Shown piece by piece: positions 1-7,122 of a stretch of DNA of 64,000 nucleotides. The position numbers and the translations under genes are program-made. The stretch's first letter is position 1. The number at the start of each line of letters is the position of its first letter. This stretch comes from Spirochaetales bacterium (GTDB lineage Bacteria > Spirochaetota > Spirochaetia > UBA9216). A model generated the notes under the pieces. The model made no database searches. It was not told where the DNA came from and saw only the letters and a list, made by a program, of their open reading frames with translations. The DNA lies in the NCBI GenBank assembly GCA_016839055.1, contig JAEKNX010000018.1, positions 1-64,000 of the forward strand. The letters run 5' to 3'.

Positions 1-390
1 TGCCCTGGTAACCGCCGCCCTGGCCCTGGTATCCGCCGGAAGGTCTGTCGCCCTGAGGTCTATTGCCCTGGTAACCGGTACCTGCAGGTCTGTCGCCCTG
101 AGGTCTATTGCCCTGGTATCCGCCGCCCTGGCCCTGGTAACCACCGGAAGGTCTGTCGCCCTGAGGTCTATTGCCCTGGTAACCGCCGCCCTGGCCCTGG
201 TATCCGCCGGAAGGTCTGTCGCCCTGAGGTCTATTGCCCTGGTAACCGGTACCTGCAGGTCTGTCGCCCTGAGGTCTATTGCCCTGGTATCCGCCGCCCT
301 GTCCCTGGTAACCACCGGAAGGTCTGTCGCCCTGAGGTCTATTACCCTGGTATCCGCCGCCCTGGCCTTGATAACCACCGGAAGGTCGAT
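1..390 (-). repeat. In-frame tandem array inside infB with 171-bp higher-order period
   Basis: A conserved 30-bp block, beginning GGTCTGTCGCCCTGAGG on the plus strand, starts at 42, 87, 150, 213, 258 and 321; a divergent copy is at 384. Spacings run 45, 63, 63, 45, 63, 63 bp, so a 171-bp (57-codon) super-unit repeats. The 63-bp unit encodes a 21-residue motif DRPSGGYQG...NRPQG; the 45-bp unit encodes DRPAGTGYQGNRPQG. All spacings are multiples of three. The array continues off the left edge. Confidence 0.9.
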
Positions 391-919
391 TATCATCTCC
401 ACTCCGCGGCACATCGGCCACAGGTTTGGGAGCTGGTCTGGATGGAGCTGGTCTGGATGGAGCTGGTCTGGATGGAGCTGGTCTGGACGGAGCTGGTCTA
501 TCTATCTTTGCAGCAGTTTCCGGCTTTGCCGGCACAACTGCCTGTGTAGTATTTTTAATTTCGCTTGAAGGGGGAGCCTTTGGTGCTTCAGCAGGCTTTG
601 AAAGCTGCTCAGCTGCGGCTGCTTCGGCAGCTGCGAAGATATTATCCTGAGAGCGTCCTTTTCGGGAGCCGCCGAGGGGTCTTTCGCCTTTTACTGCTTT
701 TGCCTTATTGATATCAGAAGTAACCTTTACAGACGGTATGGATCCTGTGCCCTGCTGATTGTCATTAGAAGTAACAGCTTTAGCTACTGGTTTCTTCTTT
801 TTCTTTACAACAACAACCTTTTTCTTTTCGGTTAGTGTCGTATCCGCTTCTACAACGGGTTTTTTGTGTTTAATTAGTGTCGCTTTGGGCATATTTTTCT
901 TCTCAAGTTCTTCTGACAT
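1..919 (-). CDS. infB: Translation initiation factor IF-2, N-terminal part (3' end outside window)
   Basis: Only about 306 codons of the N-terminal extension are present; the GTPase core lies beyond the left edge. The frame opens at an ATG (917-919) with a GAAGGGAA ribosome site, 21 bp after the nusA stop. It reads MSEELEKKNMPKATLIKHKK, then a Lys/Val-rich basic stretch, an Ala-rich helix-like stretch, a run of RPAPS units and a long Gly/Tyr/Gln/Arg repeat. IF-2 places initiator fMet-tRNA on the 30S subunit; its N-terminal region is naturally variable. Assignment rests on the position after nusA and on the typical low-complexity basic IF-2 N-terminus, because no G-domain motif is visible here. 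The length and regularity of the Gly-rich array are unusual. Confidence 0.85.
   Translation of the reverse strand, partial: MSEELEKKNMPKATLIKHKKPVVEADTTLTEKKKVVVVKKKKKPVAKAVTSNDNQQGTGSIPSVKVTSDINKAKAVKGERPLGGSRKGRSQDNIFAAAEAAAAEQLSKPAEAPKAPPSSEIKNTTQAVVPAKPETAAKIDRPAPSRPAPSRPAPSRPAPSRPAPKPVADVPRSGDDNRPSGGYQGQGGGYQGNRPQGDRPSGGYQGQGGGYQGNRPQGDRPAGTGYQGNRPQGDRPSGGYQGQGGGYQGNRPQGDRPSGGYQGQGGGYQGNRPQGDRPAGTGYQGNRPQGDRPSGGYQGQGGGYQG
429..503 (-). repeat. 15-bp tandem repeat (RPAPS) in infB
   Basis: About five copies of GGAGCTGGTCTGGAT lie end to end and encode repeated Arg-Pro-Ala-Pro-Ser on the minus strand, between the Ala-rich stretch and the Gly-rich array of IF-2. One copy has GAC for GAT and the last is degenerate. 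Confidence 0.85.
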
Positions 920-940
920 ATATTCCCTTCAAATTAATAT

Positions 941-2605
941 TTATTCTTCATCATCTTCTATTTCAAAGCTGATCCCTACTCCGCAGTTTGGACAGGCTGT
1001 CATGTCTAGGGTGATGGGTGTTCCGCATTCGGGACACTCATAGCCGTCTTCATCATCCTCATCGGATTCATCTTCATCGGATTCATCTTCATCAGATTCA
1101 TCCTCATCAGATTCATCCTCATCAGATTCATCCTCATCGGATTCATCTTCATCTTCATCTTCATCGGATTCATCTTCATCGGATTCATCTTCGACAGCCT
1201 GATCAGCAGCTTCGTCATCCTGCTCCGATCCCTCAGTATATACTTCGCTTTCTTCAAAGTTTTCTTCTTCAGCATATTCGAAGCCTTCTTCGTTATAATC
1301 TTCTTCTTCTTCAATAATGTCAACATTCTCGGCAATAATTGACTTTATAAGTTTGATATCATCAGGAGATAAATCAGAAAAGTTCTGAAGTTCATCGTCT
1401 GTCAATGCTACCAGGTCTTCAATGAGTTCAATGTTATGAGCACCAAGAACATTGATTATTTTATCTGTAATACCGGGAAGTTCGGATATTGATGTAATTT
1501 CTTGTGAGTCGTCGATATCTCCGAACAGCTGTGATACTGCTCGTCTTTTATCGATTGAAATGTCCATTTCATCAAACTGTTCCTCAGTTTTAACATCGAT
1601 ATTCCAGTCTGCCAGGCGGTTCGCCAGTCTTACGTTTAATCCCTGCTTACCGATGGCCAGAGACAGCTGACTTTCCCCCACAATAGCGAGTGCTTGACGC
1701 TTTGCCTCATCAACAACGACAATGTCGTTAACCTCGGCAGGTGAAAGAGCATTCTTGATAAAGACTCTTGGGTCTACATCATATTTCAAAATATCTATCT
1801 TTTCGCCTTCGAGTTCACGGACAATAGCCTGGATTCTTACTCCCTTCATACCGACACATGCGCCAACAGGGTCAACATCATCTCTGTTGGAATAGACTGC
1901 AATCTTTGTTCTGTATCCGGGTTCGCGAACAATCTTAAAGATCTCTACGGTTTTGTCATAAATCTCAGGAACCTCGAGTTCGAAAATTCTCTTCACGAAG
2001 TCAGTGTGAGTTCGTGAAAGTACAATCTGAAGGCCTGAAGGTGTTTTATTGATCTCATAAATAAGGGCTTTGATACGATCATTAGGTCTGTAAATCTCTC
2101 TCGGAGACTGAAATCTCTTAGGGAGGATTCCTTCAGTTTTACCTAGGTCAACATAGATATTTCCATTTTTCTCACGCTGGTAATATCCAATTATCATTTC
2201 ACCTAATTTTTCATTGAACTCGGAAAATAACGTATCTTTCTGGATTTCACGGAGAGTCTGTTTTGCCTTTTGTTTTGCGCTCTGAACTGCTACTCTATCA
2301 AATTCCATTGGATCGATGGGAATAAGAAGTTCATCACCCACCTCACAGTCTTCATTAAGTATCAGTGCGTCTTCAAGTTCAATTTCAGCTACAGGATCAT
2401 AGACACCATCTACAATAGTTTTCCGAGCCAGGAGTTCTACTTCACTTCCGTCATCGCTGAATTGTACTACAGCGTTATCAACCGTACCGAATGTACGTTT
2501 GTAGGCGGCTAAAAGAAAGTCTTCTATAGTTTTAATGACAAGATCTTCGGATATACCTTTTTCCTGCACAAGTTGTTTAATAGCCTCAGCTAGACCTGAT
2601 GACAT
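941..2605 (-). CDS. nusA: Transcription elongation/termination factor NusA with acidic tail and zinc ribbon
   Basis: 554 residues. NusA binds RNA polymerase and nascent RNA and modulates pausing, termination and antitermination. The N-terminal polymerase-binding domain (about 1-125) is followed by an S1 domain (about 130-205, GYYQREKNGNIYVDLGKTEG) and two KH domains (GACVGMKGVRIQ near 250 and SLAIGKQGLNVRLANRLADW near 320). A helix-hairpin-helix segment (ISELPGITDKIINVLG) lies near 375. The C-terminus is odd: about 80 residues of Glu/Asp/Ser repeats, then a four-cysteine ribbon CPECGT...CPNCG and a final DDEE. It sits between rimP and infB, the conserved bacterial order. Confidence 0.95.
   Translation of the reverse strand: MSSGLAEAIKQLVQEKGISEDLVIKTIEDFLLAAYKRTFGTVDNAVVQFSDDGSEVELLARKTIVDGVYDPVAEIELEDALILNEDCEVGDELLIPIDPMEFDRVAVQSAKQKAKQTLREIQKDTLFSEFNEKLGEMIIGYYQREKNGNIYVDLGKTEGILPKRFQSPREIYRPNDRIKALIYEINKTPSGLQIVLSRTHTDFVKRIFELEVPEIYDKTVEIFKIVREPGYRTKIAVYSNRDDVDPVGACVGMKGVRIQAIVRELEGEKIDILKYDVDPRVFIKNALSPAEVNDIVVVDEAKRQALAIVGESQLSLAIGKQGLNVRLANRLADWNIDVKTEEQFDEMDISIDKRRAVSQLFGDIDDSQEITSISELPGITDKIINVLGAHNIELIEDLVALTDDELQNFSDLSPDDIKLIKSIIAENVDIIEEEEDYNEEGFEYAEEENFEESEVYTEGSEQDDEAADQAVEDESDEDESDEDEDEDESDEDESDEDESDEDESDEDESDEDESDEDDEDGYECPECGTPITLDMTACPNCGVGISFEIEDDEE
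1040..1195 (-). repeat. Acidic DESDE-coding repeat in nusA
   Basis: Imperfect 15-bp units of the type TCATCGGATTCATCT repeat in frame and encode Asp/Glu/Ser runs just before the zinc ribbon. The opposite strand has open frames rich in His, Pro and Arg that are by-products of the repeat. Confidence 0.85.
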
Positions 2606-2623
2606 TCTCTTTCCCTCCGTAAT

Positions 2624-3061
2624 TTAATATAGTTTCGCCTTCTGGATGGTTTCGTATTCAAAATTCAATTGCTCATCATCGGCCTTGATGGAAACGGAGC
2701 TTTCATCAGCATCGATAATTATTCCGTCTATCCATTCTTCTATCAATAAAAGCCGGATTTTTTCGCCTTTAAATACCATGAATTCGTAAGCATCTTTTAA
2801 AGTTCTGCCGACCCCCGGAGAAGAAACCTCAAGGTTTACATCACGCTCATTTGCCCACACTTCCACACGCGGAAGCACGGCCCGGGAAATCTCACTACAG
2901 GCGTCAATATTAATTCCGCCTTTTTTATATAGTACAATCCTTATCTGGAGAGTATTCTTAACCATGGCAGTACTTAAATGCACTACAGCAGATGAAAAAC
3001 CTCTGCAAATCGGATCGATAATTGCAAACAATTCATTCTGGTTGTAATCAGAAAATTTCAA
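2624..3061 (-). CDS. rimP: Ribosome maturation factor RimP
   Basis: RimP helps mature the 30S subunit. The family signature NLEVSSPGVGRTLKDAYEF is present, followed by a C-terminal SH3-like part. I place the start at a TTG (3059-3061, reading LKFSDYNQNE as fMet-KFS...) because GAAGGG lies 7 nt upstream. This gives 145 residues, close to family size. A longer frame from an ATG at 3124 has no good ribosome site and would translate through a terminator-like hairpin (3091-3116). First gene of rimP-nusA-infB; the nusA start follows 18 bp after its stop. Confidence 0.88.
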   Translation of the reverse strand: MKFSDYNQNELFAIIDPICRGFSSAVVHLSTAMVKNTLQIRIVLYKKGGINIDACSEISRAVLPRVEVWANERDVNLEVSSPGVGRTLKDAYEFMVFKGEKIRLLLIEEWIDGIIIDADESSVSIKADDEQLNFEYETIQKAKLY

Positions 3062-3090
3062 TATTCTACCCTTCAAAATTATCAGCCTAC

Positions 3091-3116
3091 AAAAAAAGAA
3101 GTCGTAATCGACTTCT
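3091..3116 (-). terminator. Terminator-like hairpin in the rimP leader (possible attenuator)
   Basis: On the minus strand AGAAGTCG-ATTA-CGACTTCT is a perfect 8-bp stem with a 4-nt loop and runs straight into at least six T residues, the form of an intrinsic terminator. It lies downstream of the promoter at 3147-3175 and 30 nt before the rimP TTG. It could end comF transcripts, attenuate the operon, or both. Confidence 0.7.
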
Positions 3117-3146
3117 CCAAGCATGTTTTCTTAAGCTGTCATTAAT

Positions 3147-3175
3147 ATATTATCTTCTTATAGGGGAAGTGTCAA
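3147..3175 (-). promoter_or_regulatory. Near-consensus sigma-70 promoter for rimP-nusA-infB
   Basis: TTGACA (3175-3170), a 17-bp spacer and TAATAT (3152-3147), reading leftwards. The predicted start is near 3140, giving a leader of about 80 nt to the rimP TTG. It lies just after the comF stop codon. Confidence 0.7.
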
Positions 3176-3181
3176 TATAGC

Positions 3182-3925
3182 TTAGAGGTCAAGAGCAATC
3201 GCCAGACAGTAAATTTCGACTGTTCCGGCCTCCTTCAATACCCCTGCACAGTAATCGAGAGTGGCTCCGGTAGTGAATACATCGTCAAGCAGCAGAGCTT
3301 TCAGCGGCGGCCGTAATTTACTGTTAAAGTGAATTCTGTCATTGAGGTTAAGGAGCCTTTTGTTGTAATTCATTGTCTTTTGGGCAGGGCCATTGTCACG
3401 TCTCAGACAGGGGGATATTTCTACGGTCTTATTTTTTTTTAGTAATGAAGTTATCTCTTCGATATGATCCCAGCCCCTCTTCCTTTTTGAGGCGGGACGG
3501 AACGGAACCGGGATAATAACAGCATCAGAATGGTTGATCTGATGATATCTTAAGATGAGATCCGCGAAATATGAGGCCAGACCTCTTCGGTTCTCAAACT
3601 TGTAGGAACAGATTAAGTCCCTGCCTATTCCATTATATAGAAATAGACTTAACGAAGACTGAAAATTCCAATCTTTGTCTCTGCATGAAAGGCAATCAGA
3701 GTTTTCTGATGTAAGCGGATAACCACAGCTGCGACAGCGGCGAAGACTGCTATAGCTGTTTATATATAGGGCCTCATCGGCGGCAATCCGGCAGGCATTA
3801 CAAAGTGGAACATCCCTGCCTGCTGAGTTTTCAAGGCATAAAGAGGCTCCGCAGAGTGCGCACGAATTCGGCAGAATTAAATCAGCAGCCTTTTCCACGA
3901 AGTCTGTAAAGGAACTCACTTTCAT
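3182..3925 (-). CDS. comF: ComF-family phosphoribosyltransferase-like protein
   Basis: 247 residues from the ATG at 3925; a TTG two codons upstream is possible. The N-terminal part has paired cysteines (SCALCG near 22-26, LCNAC, RRCRSCGYP, DCLSC), the ComF zinc-binding pattern. The C-terminal part is a type I phosphoribosyltransferase fold with the PRPP loop LLLDDVFTTGATL near 208-220. In Bacillus and Haemophilus ComF takes part in DNA uptake, but many bacteria keep it with no known competence system and no substrate is established. It lies 50 bp after mutS on the same strand. Confidence 0.85.
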   Translation of the reverse strand: MKVSSFTDFVEKAADLILPNSCALCGASLCLENSAGRDVPLCNACRIAADEALYINSYSSLRRCRSCGYPLTSENSDCLSCRDKDWNFQSSLSLFLYNGIGRDLICSYKFENRRGLASYFADLILRYHQINHSDAVIIPVPFRPASKRKRGWDHIEEITSLLKKNKTVEISPCLRRDNGPAQKTMNYNKRLLNLNDRIHFNSKLRPPLKALLLDDVFTTGATLDYCAGVLKEAGTVEIYCLAIALDL

Positions 3926-3975
3926 TATCAATATTTAACAGAATAATTTCTCTATGATTCAATATCAAATGAAAA

Positions 3976-6570
3976 TTATTTTTTATTTAACAGTTTCTCC
4001 TGCCAACGGGTAAGCATGTTAAGAGCCTGTAGCGGGGTGCTGTTGTTAAGGTCAACAGAGAGAATCTCGCCCTTAATCATCTCTTCATCTGAAAAAAGTT
4101 CGACAGCATGCTGTTGTATCTTCTTATTCTTAATTGGAACCGCACTATGCCGGGATTCTCCGCTCTCGAGCTGTTCCTGAATATCAACAGCCCGGCGGAT
4201 TACCACTGCAGGCAGGCCTGCGAGTCCGGCAACATGAATACCGTAGGAAGCATCGGCTGGACCTTCCTTTATTCTTTTGAGAAAGATAATCCCATCTTCG
4301 TTCTCAATAACGTCGAGGGAGAGGTTTGTCAGTTTAGTATGCTCAAGCTTTGTCAGTTCATGATAATGGGTTGCAAAGAGTGTTTTTGAACAGATTTTAT
4401 CAAGCAGGTATTCAGAAACAGCCCATGCTATCGCAAGCCCGTCGTTAGTGCCGGTTCCGCGTCCGACTTCATCCATGATAACAAGGCTCCGGGACGTTGC
4501 CGAGTTAAGAATGTAAGCTGTCTCATTCATCTCAACGAGGAAGGTTGACTCTCCTCGTGCAAGATTGTCGGAAGCTCCTACCCTGCAGAATATCTTGTCT
4601 ACTATACCTATATCAGCCGAATCCGCCGGAATGAATGAGCCTGTCTGTGCCATAAGGATAATAAGCGCATTCTGTCGGAGGTAGGTTGATTTACCAGCCA
4701 TATTGGGCCCTGTAATAAGAGCAAAATTATACTCTTTTGTGTCGAGTTTAAGGCTGTTCGGGATGAATTCGCCCGAAGGGATATTTGCCTCGACAACGGG
4801 ATGTCGGCCGTTATGTATATTTATCACGTCACTGTCTGAGATTACCGGCTTGATATAGCCATATTTTGTCGCGGCTAATGCGAAGGATGAGAAACAGTCT
4901 ACTACTGAAACCCATTCTGAGACAGATAGAAGGGTCTGAATTTTCTCTTTTACAGAATTCCTTATCTCAAGAAAGAGACTCTTCTCAAGTTCAACCGCAT
5001 TTTCAGAGGCTGAATTAAGATCACTTTCAAGTTCTATCAGCCTGTCGGTTGTGTACCTCTCAGAAGAAACCAGCGACTGACGCCTGATAAAATGATCGGG
5101 AACAAGACTGAGGTTCGTTTTTGTTACGTCAAGAAAGTATCCAATTATCTTGTTATATCTTATCTTAAGCGACGATATTCCTGATTCCTCTCTTTCTTTT
5201 TCGAGGTATTCCGAGAGTATTTTCTTGCTATGCTGTTTAAGGCCTCGAAGTCTGTCCAGTTCCGCGTTATAGTCCTTCTTTATAAGCCGGCCTTCTGTAA
5301 GTAGTACGGACGGATCTTCATCAATTGCTTCCTGAAGCAGGCTGAATACAAGTTCGGCCTCATCCAGTGTTTCAGCATCAGGGATTCCATGTCCGGCAGA
5401 TGTTTTCCACTCGCTAAGCAGTGAACAGAGTTCAAAACATGATTTAAGAGAATTCCTTACGGATAGAAGGTCTTTCGCGTGGGCCTTGTCCATCGCAATC
5501 CTTGATGAAAGACGTTCAAGATCAAGGATTCCTGAAAGGTTCCCGGTGAGTTCCGACAGGAGAATCTGATTGTGATAGAGAAACTCGACCTTATCCTGTC
5601 TGGATTGTATTTCATCGATTTTCAATAGTGGACGCAGCAGCCAACTCTTTAGTTTCCTGGCACCCATTGCCGTCCGGGTATTATCCAGAACTTCAAGCAG
5701 AGAGTATCTCCTGCTGCCGTCCTGGAGATTTCCCGTGATCTCAAGATTACGGAGGCTTGATTCATCTATACTCAGATAATCATTGTCATTTATTACTCTG
5801 AGATTTCTAATGTGTGGAAGACGACTCCTGGCAGTATCAGAAAGGTATTCAAGGATTATTCCGCACGAAAATACTGCCGGATCATCATCCTCTATTCCAA
5901 AACCTTTTAGTGAATGAAGTTTAAACTGATCTTTAAGCAGCCTTGCAGAATTATCGATGTCAAAATTCCAGTCCGGAAACCTATTCACCGGCAGCCGATC
6001 CTGTTCGCCGAATAACCTGGCAATCGCATCATTGTCTTCAAGCATAGACTGCTGAATAAGAACCTCCCCTGGAGAGAGACGCAGAAGTTCTCTTTTCAAT
6101 ATCTCAAGACACTGAGAGGAAGGAAATTTTGAGGCAAAGAACTCCCCGGTGGACAGATCAGTATAGGCTATCGACAGATGTTTCTTATAAATACCTGCGG
6201 ATAGCAGATAGTTATTTTTGTCTTTCTCAAGAAAGTCCTCGTCTACAACAGTTCCTGGAGTTATTACCTCAACAACCTCCCGCTCAGCAATTCCCTTGCC
6301 GCCTTCGGGAAGCTTTATCTGTTCACAAAGAGCAATCTTTTTCCCTGCCTTCAAGAGGCGCGCAATATACCCGTGTGCGGCATGATAAGGAATGCCGCAC
6401 ATCGGGATATTATGTCTTTTTGTGAGTGTAATGTTAAGAATCGAAGATGCTTCTTTTGCATCAGTCAGAAACATCTCATAAAAATCACCGAGCCGGAAGA
6501 ATAGAATGGAATCAGTATGAGATTGTTTGATGCGCTTATACTGGCGCATCATTGGTGTATCTGACGACAT
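3976..6570 (-). CDS. mutS: DNA mismatch repair protein MutS
   Basis: 864 residues, normal for MutS. The mismatch-reading Phe-X-Glu is FYEMF (residues 30-34). The connector, lever and clamp regions follow. The ATPase has Walker A GPNMAGKST, Walker B DEVGRGT and the dimer-contact segment FATHYHELT. MutS recognises mispairs and small loops and recruits MutL; no mutL lies in the window. The start is ATG 6570, 5 bp after the skp stop, so it is probably cotranscribed with bamA and skp. Confidence 0.97.
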   Translation of the reverse strand: MSSDTPMMRQYKRIKQSHTDSILFFRLGDFYEMFLTDAKEASSILNITLTKRHNIPMCGIPYHAAHGYIARLLKAGKKIALCEQIKLPEGGKGIAEREVVEVITPGTVVDEDFLEKDKNNYLLSAGIYKKHLSIAYTDLSTGEFFASKFPSSQCLEILKRELLRLSPGEVLIQQSMLEDNDAIARLFGEQDRLPVNRFPDWNFDIDNSARLLKDQFKLHSLKGFGIEDDDPAVFSCGIILEYLSDTARSRLPHIRNLRVINDNDYLSIDESSLRNLEITGNLQDGSRRYSLLEVLDNTRTAMGARKLKSWLLRPLLKIDEIQSRQDKVEFLYHNQILLSELTGNLSGILDLERLSSRIAMDKAHAKDLLSVRNSLKSCFELCSLLSEWKTSAGHGIPDAETLDEAELVFSLLQEAIDEDPSVLLTEGRLIKKDYNAELDRLRGLKQHSKKILSEYLEKEREESGISSLKIRYNKIIGYFLDVTKTNLSLVPDHFIRRQSLVSSERYTTDRLIELESDLNSASENAVELEKSLFLEIRNSVKEKIQTLLSVSEWVSVVDCFSSFALAATKYGYIKPVISDSDVINIHNGRHPVVEANIPSGEFIPNSLKLDTKEYNFALITGPNMAGKSTYLRQNALIILMAQTGSFIPADSADIGIVDKIFCRVGASDNLARGESTFLVEMNETAYILNSATSRSLVIMDEVGRGTGTNDGLAIAWAVSEYLLDKICSKTLFATHYHELTKLEHTKLTNLSLDVIENEDGIIFLKRIKEGPADASYGIHVAGLAGLPAVVIRRAVDIQEQLESGESRHSAVPIKNKKIQQHAVELFSDEEMIKGEILSVDLNNSTPLQALNMLTRWQEKLLNKK

Positions 6571-6575
6571 CTATT

Positions 6576-7112
6576 CTAATTACTTTCCCTGGCAGCCTGC
6601 CATCTAAGTCGTTCGAGGACAGCATCCGTAACATCTATTTCCTGATTATACCAGAGAATATCCGGATCCTGGGTTCTCATAATAAGGGAATACCCCTCGT
6701 TCTCCGCGATATAATCAATCGCATCGAGAATTTCAGCCGTGAAGGTCGAGGATTGGTATACTCCCTGGAGCTTGTTATTAATTCTATTCTGCCAAATTGA
6801 GTGAAATTCTTTCAGGTATTCCTGCTTATTATAAATTTCATCATCAATTTTAAGAATCTTTAACCTGTCGTCGTTATTCTCCGCTTCTAGTTTTTTCATC
6901 TTAAGTTCATTTATCTCATCAAGAATAACGTCCTTGCCCTTGTTGTATTTTTCACGCATCGCGTCAATTTCACGCCAGGCAGAAGATTCTGCAAAATAGT
7001 CCTCTACAATTCGGGAAAAATTCACGATCCCGATCTTTGAAAGCTGCTCTGCTGAAAGTCCGAAAACAGAAACGGAAATTAATATAAGTACTAATAAAGT
7101 CTTTTTAAACAA
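6576..7112 (-). CDS. skp: Skp/OmpH-type periplasmic chaperone
   Basis: 178 residues from a TTG at 7112 with AAGGAG just upstream. The longer frame from 7142 would overlap bamA and has no ribosome site. The N-terminus MFKKTLLVLILISVSVFGLSA is a signal peptide. The mature part (GIVNFSRIVEDYFAES, then a long charged helical region) has the OmpH layout, in which a trimer with coiled-coil arms carries unfolded outer-membrane proteins to the Bam complex. Family divergence is high, so assignment relies partly on the 10-bp spacing after bamA. Confidence 0.8.
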   Translation of the reverse strand: MFKKTLLVLILISVSVFGLSAEQLSKIGIVNFSRIVEDYFAESSAWREIDAMREKYNKGKDVILDEINELKMKKLEAENNDDRLKILKIDDEIYNKQEYLKEFHSIWQNRINNKLQGVYQSSTFTAEILDAIDYIAENEGYSLIMRTQDPDILWYNQEIDVTDAVLERLRWQAARESN

Positions 7113-7122
7113 GATAAACTCC

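Noticed and set aside
1-390. CRISPR-like array of 30-bp repeats
   Set aside because: Spacing is 45 or 63 bp, the intervening sequences are themselves repeated, all lengths are multiples of three, and the array reads in frame inside infB.
368-650. Plus-strand ORFs rich in Gly, Ala and Trp opposite infB
   Set aside because: They are antisense products of the 15-bp repeat, with no ribosome site.
1018-1317. Plus- and minus-strand frames rich in His/Pro/Arg or Met/Lys over the nusA tail
   Set aside because: Alternate frames of the acidic repeat; the NusA frame continues to a sensible zinc ribbon and stop.
3062-3124. ATG 3124 as the rimP start
   Set aside because: No Shine-Dalgarno sequence, and the extension would encode the terminator hairpin; the TTG at 3061 has GAAGGG at good distance.
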